In this document: one piece after another, positions 1 through 13,000 of the stretch
Layout of the letters: each line of letters starts with the position of its first letter
Position numbering within the stretch: the stretch's first letter is position 1
Source: Paragordius varius
Lineage: Eukaryota; Nematomorpha
Length of the DNA: 64,000 nt
Assembly (NCBI GenBank): GCA_964247055.1
Contig: OZ176057.1
Location: 1,550,001 to 1,614,000, forward strand
Reading direction: 5' to 3'
Notes under the pieces: model-generated
What the model was told of the DNA's origin: nothing
Databases searched by the model: none
What the model saw: the letters and a program-made list of their open reading frames with translations, nothing else
Translations under genes and position numbers: made by a program

Positions 1-59
1 ATCACCCTAAATAAATTAAGTGTTTTTTATGATTAAAATTTACCTAGATTTATTAATTT

Positions 60-205
60 TTTTAAAAATTAAATTTTGTTTGTAATTTAATAATATTGAG
101 AAAATAATAAACTATGCCATAAACATATATTTCCTATCATTGATGGGTTTTATTAGCCCGAAAATTTATTTTTAAGGTGAATTTGAATTGTAATTTGGCG
201 GCTAG
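60..205. mobile_element. Family A MITE, right part (degraded)
   Basis: The stretch has the characteristic family A interior (an actatgccata block and a ttattagcccgaaaa block) and the closing AGGTGAATTTGAATTG repeat. The left end and the terminal AAATGG are not recognisable. Confidence 0.45.
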
Positions 206-374
206 AGTATTTATCTCCTAGTTATTTTTAAATATGATATGCCTATGTTAAAATTTGGCACCGAGGGAATGCTTTGAGGCAGTTAAATTGCCCTAATGAA
301 ATGCAATACACTCTTTGGGTAATTAAAAATATTATAATTACTTTAAATATTTTTTATATTTAAAAGATTTATAC

Positions 375-3300
375 ATGTCGTTGGTTCTTCTCTAGTTGTT
401 GATTGTGTGGTACCTAATTTTCATAAATAATTAGCAATTTTTTTAAAATATAACATAAGATACATTATTAACATTATATTTGATTTTTCTTTCAATTTGT
501 GCTATTATATCTAAGTAAAAATTAAAATTCTAAGGACAAAACGTAATATAAAGACAAATTTTTTCTTTAAAAGATAACCATACATTTTCCATCCTTAATT
601 TATCCTATTAAAAAAATTTGATAACACTCGAAAAATATGTAATTGATTGTGTTACCAATATACATCTCCATTTTCTATATTTTGCAGTTAAAAACAATGA
701 GTTAGTTGAATGTGAAAAAATCAGATTTAAAAAGTATGGTTGTCTTTTATAAAAAATTATTTATTTTAATATATTTACGTTTTGTCCGTATAGATTTCCA
801 ATTTTTACTGTATAGTTTGTCGAAACAAATTTTTTTTATAAATTATTTTTTTCCAACGTTTGCAAAGATTGTAATTTAAAATTGGTATTTATTTGGTAGG
901 AATCGGTTTCTTTCAACCAATGAGATTGGGCCTATTTTGATATAAAATTTCAGCAATGTTTGTAAAACCCAGCCCTTTTATTTTTAAGTATTATTTTTTA
1001 GGGCTAACGCCCACCCCCCCAAAAAAATATTTATTATAGCAATAACTGTTTTTATTTCAATTAGTGAGTTTTATAAAAATTCTATAATATGAATAATTTG
1101 CACTTAGAAATCCGATAATGAAATATATTATTTAAATTTTATCCTAACTAATACTTGTGCTAGGCGCTTCTGTAGCTGTTGAATGCGTGGAACCTACACA
1201 AGGAATATATTTATTTAATAATATATTTTTTAAAATCTGATAACAACCTTATATATAAAAATTATTCAAATTTTTAATATATAACTATATTTTCAAATTA
1301 AATATAATTTGTAAAATTTTTTTTATAATTTAAATACTTGTCACAGGTTCCGTAGTTGTCGAACTCGTAGCTAAATCATTAAAATATTGAATATAAAATA
1401 AATATTTTTTAAAAGTTATATATATATATATATAGAAAGGATAATTGTATCAAATTCAGAAAATTGGGAGGATTTTATTATATATATATATATATATATG
1501 TTTATATGTATAAAAGATAATAACTATTAAAATATGTGAAAAAAATTTGGGAATTAAATGTTGTCATATAAGGGATATAGATGCAAAAATTTCAAAAAAT
1601 ATCTGTTCTATCGATTAATATCCTAACACTTTATTACCTTTTCACTTTTTTGTCCCAGTTTACATATTGGGGTAATTTTATATCCCAGAGCTCATTTTTT
1701 CAAATAAACCATTAGTTATATTTATAAATTATTATTAAACATTGTTCTCATGTATTATTAGACTAAAATACTTATTTTTATATAGTTTTGTGACGACACC
1801 TATGTAAAATTTGGAAATCTGCGAAACACGATTGAAACAAAACAACTGGTATTAAAATCAAAATTTATCAAGTTTTGTTGGTAAAATGTAGCATGAAAGC
1901 TTTTCAATGTTAATTATTTATATTTTCTAACCCCAAATTCGGCTTGATACTTTAAATACTGTTTCTCAAATTTTAAAATCGCTGAGATGTACTACCCCTA
2001 AAAGTAATGAAGTGTTTATATATGCATTTTAATAAAATTAGGGCCCATTTTTTTAAAAAAACCATCTTAAAAAATATGTAATAAAAAATTCCTGTTCTCA
2101 AACCTTTTGGCACATTTTTTCTATATAATTCTTTTTCGAATAACTAAAAATGTTTGCATCTTAAAACTATTAGAGTATTTTTTATTTATTATAAATATTA
2201 TTACTTACAAAGTAAGTTTTTTACTTTATTAAATATTTGACCCTTGGTTAAAAGAAGCACCCCAAATCTATAATGCTCCAAAAATAAAAAAGTGTTGAAA
2301 TGTTTTATAAATATTTTTTTTTAATTTTAAAAATTATAAATAAACTTGTTGTAGACTCCTCTGTGGTTGCCGGTTGCATGGTAGCTTAATAAAAAAATGG
2401 GAATTTAATTATAATTTAAATATTTTTACAGTAAAAACTGAAATTATACGGACAAAACGTATAAATACAGTAAAATCTGAAATTATACGCACAAAATGTT
2501 AAAATATAAAGACAAATATTTTTTCTTAAAGACAACCATACTTTTTTAAACCTTTTTTCTCATATGTATAATTACAATTATAAAATACATAATATATTGT
2601 GTCACCAATGATAATTCTTAAATATGCAATTTAAAACAATGTTATATTTAAAAAAAATGAAGTTATAAAAGTATGGTTGTCTTTTGAAAAAAAAATTTGT
2701 CTTATTTTAACGTTTTGCTCGTATAATTCAATTAACTGTATAAAAACAATTTATTTAAAAGGCAATCATTTTTTAGACCTTAATCTATCCTATAAAAGTT
2801 TAATTACAGTTTTAAAATAAATAATTGATTTTATTACCAATATACATCTCTATTTCATAATGTGCAGTTTAAAACAATAATTTATAACTAAATAATAAAA
2901 TATGGATGTCTTTTTTAAAAAAATATTTTATTTATATTCTTATGTTTCCGCATAATCACTATTAAATCAATATTTAAATTATACACAAGTATTTTCTCGT
3001 TTTTTAATAATTAATAATGATATATAAAATGCAGAATAGTTGTTGTGTGATGTAGCTGTTTTTTATCTAGATAAAAAAATATAAAGAATAACATTTTTTA
3101 CCTAAAAAACAACCATTTTAACCATTTTTTATTATAATTTTAAACTGCAAAATATAAAATAGACTGTTAATTGGTAACACGATTAATAATGATTTTCGAT
3201 TGTATTTAAATGATTGTTATATGATAAATGAAAGTTTAAAAAAGTATGGTTGTCTTTTAAGAAAAAAATTAGTCTTTATATATTTACGTTTTATCCATAT

Positions 3301-6300
3301 TATAATTTAAATATTTATTGTATAAGCATTTTTATAATAATAAAATCGAGGTGGGAACAGTTTGTGGACAAAAACGGTATGTAGTTCTTAAACTGTTTAA
3401 TGTGTTATAATTTTTATTTTTTTTAATTTCCATCTTTTTGATAAAATATTTTAATATTTACTTCCATTTTAAAATACTTTATTTTGAAATTTTAGAAATT
3501 TTAAAAATATTAAACAATATAAATTTCTATGATCATTTTAAATGTTTTTATAAAAAAATTGACACTCTTTATACTATTGTGAAATAGATCCGGCCCATCG
3601 ACAAATATATATATATATTACAGAATCAAATTTTGACAAAAACACTATACCATTTACACTTCGATTCACCCTTGAACAATTCAAATTCATACTCGAATAT
3701 TTCAACATCCTTGAACAATTCAAATTCACCCTAAATATAAATTATGTGTGTTTGGGCAAATATAACTCATCATTAATATTATTATTTCTTATTGTTATAG
3801 ACTATTATTTTTTAGTATTAAATTAATATTAGATAAATTTCATAATTTTTAAATATATTAGTTTATTTAAGATGAATTTGAATTTTTACTGGGTAAATTT
3901 GAATTGTTCGAGGGTGAATTTGAATTGTTTAGGATGAATTTGAGCTGTAAATAGTGTACTTAGATCCAAAACCGAAATATTTTTTTGCAAAATGTATTTT
4001 AATTATATATCAAATCGGAAGCAGAGTCAAATTTAAAAAATATCAAAACACCAAAAAGCTATTCTTATTCTATATAAATACATGAATTTTTTTTTTATTT
4101 TCCCTAATACCCCCATACTACAATTCTGAATATCATAAGATTGACTTTATTTCCTCTATGCATCTTATTTATCTTTTAAATTTTAATAATTTTCGATTCT
4201 GGAAGTTCTAAATAAAACACAAAATCTTATTTAAAATTATTTAATTAGTATAGAAAATAAGCAACCAATATGGGTTAACATTATGTAATGATTTTTATTG
4301 TCCCAAATACAAATTTTTACCTATGTTAAATTTTTTCGAAATCTTCTCAGATTTGTTTATACCTTATATAAGATAGCTGTTGGTTGAAATAATTATGTTC
4401 TATCTTTTAAAACAACTTTTGTAAAATTGTATTATTACATTTTTTTAATAAAGCGAGTGTTTTATATAAACATTTAACAAATAACTGACAATTGACAATC
4501 ATTTTATCACAATAGCGTATGGTAGTATGAAATAAATCAAATTTTGTCCAAATTATATTAAAAGATTATGGTATTATGGTGAAAAAATGTTAAATTTCAC
4601 CCATTGGTTCTCATTTACCACACGCTACTGTATGCAGTAAATTTATATAATCAATTTTTTAATTTAATATTTCAAACTTGTAGTTGATTCTACGGTAGTT
4701 GTCGAGTGCGTAGTGGCTAATAAATATAATATAAATAAAATAAAATAATTTTATACATTTATATATCATTTGCACTTTAAGAGTGTCCTTGAACACTTCA
4801 AATTAGTCCTACAACTCTTTTTTGTTTTTAACTTTTATCAATCAGATCTTTTATAATTCATATATTTTTTAAACATATTATATTTATCCTAATCTTTTAA
4901 ATCCATATCAGTTTTTAATCATTCAAAAGCCGTTTATCCTCATAAGGAATTAAATTGTTCAATGGGGGTGAATTTGAAGTATAAATGGTAGAAAATAATA
5001 GAGATATTAGCATAGTATAACTATAACAATTTTAATATTTTAAAATTTATTTTAATTTTATAGAATTAAATTAATTCTATTAATTATTATATAATTAGTC
5101 AGATCCAAATTTATATTTTACACTTTTATCATCAAAAAATTTCAGTAAAATAAATTAATGTTTCAAAATAAATAAAATTTCCATAACTTTTGAATAAATT
5201 TTTATGTCTTGAAATCTAAACTCAGTTAAAAGGATAAAAGCGAACTCAAGAACTTTGTAATATTATAAAAAATATTAACTAAAAAATTTCAAACTTGGTG
5301 TCGTTTGATCGGCAGTCGTATTTGTTGATGCTAATAAAAAAATTAAAAAATATTAAAAATAAGATAAAATTATATATATATATATATATATATAATATTT
5401 ATATTAGATTGATTTTTGAAATAGAATGCGTTTTTAACATCTAATTTTGACAGCGCAAAGAAAAAATCTATATAGTTATGTTAGCCAAACATATCCGGAT
5501 TTTCGAGGGGCTTACGACTGATTTAAGAAAGTTATTACAACTTTTGTGCAATATGCTACTGCTCCATATCAGAAACTCGTATGATTTCCGCACCCTATGC
5601 TAATAAAAATTTTTGGTCAAAAGTTAATTGTTTTATTCCAAAAAATATTGTATTATTATATTTAAATAGTAAAACAATATTATAAAATATTTCATAAATA
5701 CATGGATTAATTTATAGTGGGCCCTAAATATCTCAACTTTCGAAACTCTTTTAACGTTCATAACTCTCAGAAAAATAACAAATATGTAGGCAAACCAATT
5801 TTAAAATTATAATTCCGATGCGATAAAAATCTTTATCATTATCGAATTATATGGAACAAATGTAATTATTTTGTTTTTATGTGCTTCAAAATAAAAAACG
5901 TCAAAATTTCCATAGTAACTTGTTTTTAATTTTTTGATGTTATTACTTAATTAAAATTGTCGGGGATAGGAATTTTTGCGTTTATATTATGAGGACAAAA
6001 TAATAAAAGAACCCACCAACATAAAAATCGTGTGAGCTATAATTAAATTTTATATTTCAAAAACTTTTATTTAATATTACAGTTTATAATATATTTTAAT
6101 TTTTTTTGGAATGAAGCAGTTGGTTTTCCTCAAAAAATTTAGCATATTGTGCACAATTTTACCAATTTATGGAGCTCATACCAAAAAAGTGATAAATACT
6201 TTCTAAGGACACCTGTATTTCTTGAAACTTTAATACTAGCGAATCCGAATACATTTTTGGAATTTATTTCACCTCAAAAAAAGTTTATTTTCTTTATTAT

Positions 6301-9300
6301 TTGGTAATTTAAGCTCTGATTTAAATCACATAGGAATTTATAAAAGCTCTGTTAAATTAGCCACCTCTTAGGGGCTGACATGCTGTAGAATTTGAAATCA
6401 ATTTAATAATTGAATAAAATTAAATGTGGGCATAAAAATAATTTAATGTATTTTTTAATATTATGCTTTGTTTTTATAAATAAATGAGAAATACCGCAAA
6501 AATATCATTTTATTATAAATATCACACTTAATTTTCAAATCATTTTTTATAAAAATATTTTTATATACTTGAAAGTGTCTCGGTAGTTGTTGGAATGGAA
6601 GCTAAAACAATTTTACATAATTTAAATTTTGTTTAAAAAATGTTTAATATATATATATATATATGGTATTTTTTAAATTAACCTATTAAAGTAACTTTTT
6701 ATTTTGCCAGGCTTTAAAATTGTAATATATTAATATTTAAAACTACATTTATATATTTTGTTTTAACATATAAATATTATAGAGACAAAATAAAAAGTAA
6801 AAGATTGATTTATAATAGTTTTTATAAATTAAGCCTAAATAATTGCATTTTTTTGGCAACCTAAAAAATAGGTGTATTTATTAAAAAATTGCCCTAAAAT
6901 TTAGTGTATCGCTTTTTCAATTTATATTTGGCGCTACGAACAAATCCATTCTTTTGATGTTCGGTCCTCCAAAATATATTTGCAGCCAGCAAAATTAAAA
7001 TACAAAATCTAAGTATAAATAATTTTTCATAAACAAATTTTCTGATCTAGTCACTCCGTATTTCGGCAATGAACAAGGAAAAATTGTTAAAATTAATAGT
7101 AATTTTTTACAGTCTTGTGTTGAAGTCTAATAAAAAATTTATTAATTCTGATATATGACCGTCATGCTTTTTGATCCAATAATGTGGCCCTTGAAGCTAT
7201 TTATGTTGGACATCCCTGAATTAAATTTTAAATCCCCACCTTATAACTCAGAAAAGTATCTTAAAAATTAACCAAAATTTTGAATCCGTAAATATAAATT
7301 CCAAATTTTTATTTCAAAATATATCCTAGTATGAATTTGCTTAAAATTTATATGCTTAAATATGTACAAGGAATAATACTTAGCTTTGCACATAAACCTA
7401 TAAACTTATTTATATTCTCTAGGATTATATCTCTCATTAAAGTAAAATTATTTTATTAAAAGAACCAAAAATTAATTAGGACAATTTCATAGAGTATGTA
7501 TGGAAAGTATTTTAAAGTACTGAAATATATTTACGTATAGTCGTAGTTTCCGCTGTAGAATTATGCGTGATGTCTAAATTAAAAATTGTTATAAAATAAA
7601 GCCTCCCTTTTATGTCGTCCTTAAATGTTCTTTAAATAAGTGACAACTAATTATTATCTATGGAGAACATGCAATTTCTCGATTTTTCTCTATTACAGTA
7701 ATTCCTTAATTTTTATCATTTTTTATTCAACAAACCTTTTCAAAACTCACTAGTTTTTGTTGGGTATTATGGAACCCGTTAATAAGCCAGAAATAATGAA
7801 AAAAATTGAATTTAATCAACTTGTCCATCTTTCTCCCATACGAAGAATATATTTTACACTTCAATTTCAAAAATAAAATATACCACAATGAGCGCAAATT
7901 AAGTTTAGAGTTTTCCTGAATTAATCTTGAAACTGGTTACTGCTAGGATGTCAGGAATATTTGCGATTTTATTGAATATGTTTACAAGTGATGGGATGTT
8001 TTATATGGTTTGTGAGTGACATTAAAAAGAATACATATTAGCAGGCTCAAAACGGCAACAATCAAGAAATTAAATTTTATATGTGTAGAGGTTTTAATAT
8101 TCACTTATTTAAAAAACTTTTATTTTTACTAATGACGATACTAAACTGTTTTTTTTTAAATTTTTGAATACGTGTATAAAGAAATTTAGGTTATTAAAAT
8201 AGAATATATATACTATCTAAATTATGGATCAACAAGTTTAATTTAACAAAAATTGTGCTAAATCAGTCACAACAAGTAAGATGCAATGAAAACTGAAATT
8301 ATACGGACAAAACGTAAAAATATAAAGACATATATTTTTTTCAAAAGTCAACCATACTTTTTTAAACCGTAATATTTCTCTATATAAATATAAAAATATA
8401 AAATATTACCAATATGCATATTAGCATACTTGGCAATTTAAAACAATTAGTTATATTTTTCTATTTTATCTTTTGAAAAAAATATTTGTCTTTAGAATTT
8501 TACCTTTTGTCCGTATAATCCATTTTTTACTGTATTTAAATTAATTAGTTATACGATTCCAGGTTTGAAAATATCTGAATTCGCTTTGCTTAGCCATTTT
8601 ACTAACATAACTTCTAATTTAAGGACTTTTGGTTCTATTGTACCCAAACACTGTAATTCATTTTTTAATTTTTTATACACACTATTCAATCAAATATAAT
8701 TTTTGTTTACATTAAATTGTACAATAAAAATAGAACTTATATGAACAAAACGTAAAAATAAAAGAACAAATATTTTTTTTAATAAATCTTAATTCATAGA
8801 ATTATAAGGTATTGTTCTTTTAAAAGCATGGAAGAGAAATTTATCTTGGTAACACAATCAATTTTGTATGTAACAAATCAGTGTAATATTGTAATAAAAA
8901 TGGAAAGTGGTGGCTTTGTGATCTGTTTCCGGAAAACCGGTAGACCCATTCAAATCCAAATATCGAAAAAATATAATCATTAAAAATGCCCCGACAATAG
9001 CTTAGCCCTTTTTTGAAAAACCGTGTGAAAAACGGGTTTTTTGAAAACAGAAGTCCACAAAAATCGTGTCTTTGAGACAATTTTGCGGGGAACGTGTTGG
9101 ACCATTCAATTTCAAATACAATTTTTGTTTAGTTATTTTTGATTGCGCCGAACATAGTCGGCTCGCTTTTTTAATTTAGGCCCTCTTTTTACCCGCTCCC
9201 CCCGTAAAATGCCATTTTTTTTAAAAAAAAGTCCACAAAAATAATTTTTTAAATCTATTTTTCGCCCAAGGTATGAGACCGTAAAAATTTTATAAGGATT

Positions 9301-9985
9301 CTACGTATTCCCTGTTAAAAGGCAAAAATTTTGGTCAAGCGTTTCTTTGATGATAGCTGCTGAATAAGGAGCTACTCGCCACTCGTCATATCTAAGTGCT
9401 TTTGGGGCTAAATTTGCGAAAACCTATCAGGTCATATGAGTTCAATAGCTGCTTAAAGTATTAACCGTAAAAAGTCAAAAATTTTAGCCGAGCGGATTTG
9501 AATTAGCCGTTAAATAGGCCCTTTACTCCCTAAAACTGCGCTATCCTTGAACTATTTATTATTTAGTTATGAAGCCATTCCTCCATAAACTATTAGGAAT
9601 GAACGATGATTGTATAGAGAGAAAATTTTTGTCTACTACATTTTTATATTGGCGTCTGGGTAGGGGGCTACCCGCTTACAACTCCGCCATCATATCGAAA
9701 CAGCATGCCTTTGGAGCAAAATTCCCCCAGAAGTCCGAAGGACTTCCTCGGGCTGCGTAGCAGCACGAGATTTACGATAGTAACTAATAAATTTATTCTC
9801 CCTTTTACTATAATTGTTTAATTTATTATCCCTAAATTTGGTAAAATATAATTCAAAAGAAAAAAATAAAAAAATATTTTTGAAATACCCAACGAATTTA
9901 TCATTATGGATGATGGTATAGACATCTCTACAGCTATTTAAAATTATTTTTTAATTGTACATTTCCATTTAAATATTATTTTTTA

Positions 9986-10043
<58 letters not shown>

Positions 10044-13000
10044 CTCGTAGTTGTAGTGTTTAACGGGGTAGCTAAATATTGATAAATGTAAAATAATTTT
10101 TAACATATATATCATTTTTCAGTTATCAACTTCAAGCAAATCAACATTATTTCATTCAAACGAATATTTTTTCAACCAAACATATATTTTTTTCACCAAA
10201 GCAACATTTTTTAAGCAAAACAATTTAAGCAAATGCAATATTTTTCAAGCAGAGACAACTGAAAAAATGTTGTCTTTGCTTGATATTGTTTTTGCTTAAA
10301 AAATGTTGAGTTTGACTGAAATATAAAATTGAATATAAACAGACACAATGTAAGAATAAAGAAAACTACTTTTTTAAAAAAGACCCTCATACTTTATAAA
10401 CTTTGATTTTTGCTACACATAAACTATATAATATAATGGTAAAATTTATAATCAAGACTATTATTAATTTACATCTATATACCTTATTTTTCTACGGGTT
10501 ATTTAAATTAAAAAGATATTTGTACTTTATTTGAACATTATATCTGTAAAATTTCAACTTTTGCTATATTTTTTTTTATATCTTCTGTCAATTTCTACAT
10601 AAATTTACCAGTAGTTACGACAATCACCAATGTGTCTAAAATTAAATAAAAATGTAAAATTGTTTTTAATATTTAAATATTATAAAATATTCATGTTTTT
10701 GACGACATACCTGGAATTGTTTGATTGTGTAAATCGTGCGGCGCTAAAAATATATATTAAAAACTATCATAAAATATAATATATTGATAAATCCTGTATA
10801 TATGTTTAACAAAGAATTTAGCGCGACCTAAATAATAATCCTAAAAAATTTGAAAGAGTTAACTTTTTAAGTTGTTATGCTGCCAAAAAGAATCATTTAA
10901 AAATTTTATTATTGATTTTTTAAAAAGAATAAGTTTTAGTAAACTAAAATGACATTTCAAATCAATTTTATTTTAAGAAAGTGATATTTTATAAACCTGG
11001 TAATTTTTTTTTAAATTAAATTACAGTTTCAATGAAAATTATAGGTAGAGTAAGTCCCTCAATAATATTCTAGTTGATAATAAATATTAAATGTAATATC
11101 AAGGATTTAAATCAAACAATTATTATCAACAGTTTTAAAACTGCTCCTACCTAATTCGATCTTTTTCCATTTTATACAAACAAACAACGGATTAAAAAAT
11201 CATTAATTACCAAATCGTTACAACGTATACTGTGGAATTTGTAATTGAGTAAAGCGATTTGGCCACAAATAGAAAAATTTAAAAAATATTTTCGTAGAAA
11301 TAATGGGTGTAAAAAGTTATATAATAATTTGGTCCAACATTTTTGACATAAGAACGACATATATCGTGAATATTCTTTGGAAAAGGATATTATGTTAGAA
11401 AAATTAAATGACAAGAGAGGAAGATCCGAAGACGCATTCGTTAGATAGATGAAATTTTATCAATTTTCAAAAATAAATTGGCAAAAACTATCTGCAAAAG
11501 CCCATGACAGAATCGACAGGAGGAATTTTTCCTATAACGCGCAAACGGTTGATAATGGACTACAAGCTCGTAATCAACAAGGTCTAATACAATGCCGCGG
11601 TACTACAACGAATTATTTAGCATTGGCTTAATGATATCCTTGTCTTTTGTAATCAAAAATAAATTTGATATATTTTCTCACAAGAAAAGCATCCCCAGAT
11701 AAAAAGAACAAGTATACGGACGCAACACTTGCCTTTTTTAACTAATCAATTTTTTCACCTCTATCATACGAAACGTATCATTAATTTCCTAAATCTAAAA
11801 TTTCCAATTATTTGTAACTATTTTCAACTTTGTGGGTGGACAGCATAAAAGTAAATATAAAAATCACATCCTTACCCTTGTATTTCCTTTATCAATGTGC
11901 ACACCTATGTTAAATTTTTGGTGATATCCCATCCAGAGAAATCCATAAAGGGCATTATTAGAAGTTAAAATTACCTCTACATTTGAAAAGACCGTATTAT
12001 TCGTAGGAGGTCAGACAAAATTTTTTTAGCAACTAAAAACCTAAATTCAATTATTTGTAACAGAGTAAAATACTTTAAAAGACATGCTAATATGATAAGT
12101 TACACTTTTTAAGTTACCATCATTTAACTGATATAAAAATGAAAAAACTTATTTGATACTGTTAAATTATGGCTTAAAAAAGGTGTCTGTTTAGGTATAA
12201 TAAAATCGTAAAGTATTCTAGGAGAACCGAATAACAAAAATATTTAATATAGCGGGCACAAAATGAAATCAACTGGATATATATATAGATAAAATTATTT
12301 ACTCGTTATTTCATAGGTATGGGATAATATCAAATCACCTATATTATTGAAATAAATATATTTTTCAATTTAAATCATTTAATATAAATTAATATACAGT
12401 AAAAATAAAAATATAAAACAAACACAAAAAGTAAAAGATTGATCAGGAACCATATCTTTTTTAACATTCATAATTACATTTGAAAAATACGTAAAACTTG
12501 AAAAATATACAAACTAAACATAATATAAAAACAAATTTTTTTTATAAAAAATAACCATGCTCTTTCAAACCTTAATTCTTCCCTAATAAATTTGATTACA
12601 ATTATAAAGTGTATAATTGATTGCGTTACCAATATAATTCTTTATTTCAATATTTGCAATTTTAAGCAATGGTTTACAATTTCAAAAAATTAAGATGAAA
12701 AAAGTGTGGTTGTCCTTTGAAAAAAATATTGTCTTAACATATTTACGTTTTCGTATAATTTGACTGTTGTGTAACTAATTCATATATCTGTTTTGATTTT
12801 GCTACCCAATTCATAATTTCAAGGTTAAAAAATATGATTTTATAAACTATTTCAATATAATATATAAATAAAAAATTTCAAATAAATATTAATAATTATT
12901 TTTCTACTTGAAGTATCATTGAAAAAGTAATTGTCATCGTCTATCTCAACATAAGGCACCGCTAAATTAGTATATATTAAAAAAATTGATTAGAAATTAA

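Noticed and set aside
230-330. Minus-strand AG...GT interval near 290 considered as a further micro-exon
   Set aside because: Its length (31 nt) is not a multiple of 3 and the peptide has no Thr/Ser bias.
6365-6382. 18-nt minus-strand AG...GT interval in phase 1 considered as another micro-exon
   Set aside because: The peptide is not of the exon family, the interval is very short, and such matches are expected by chance.
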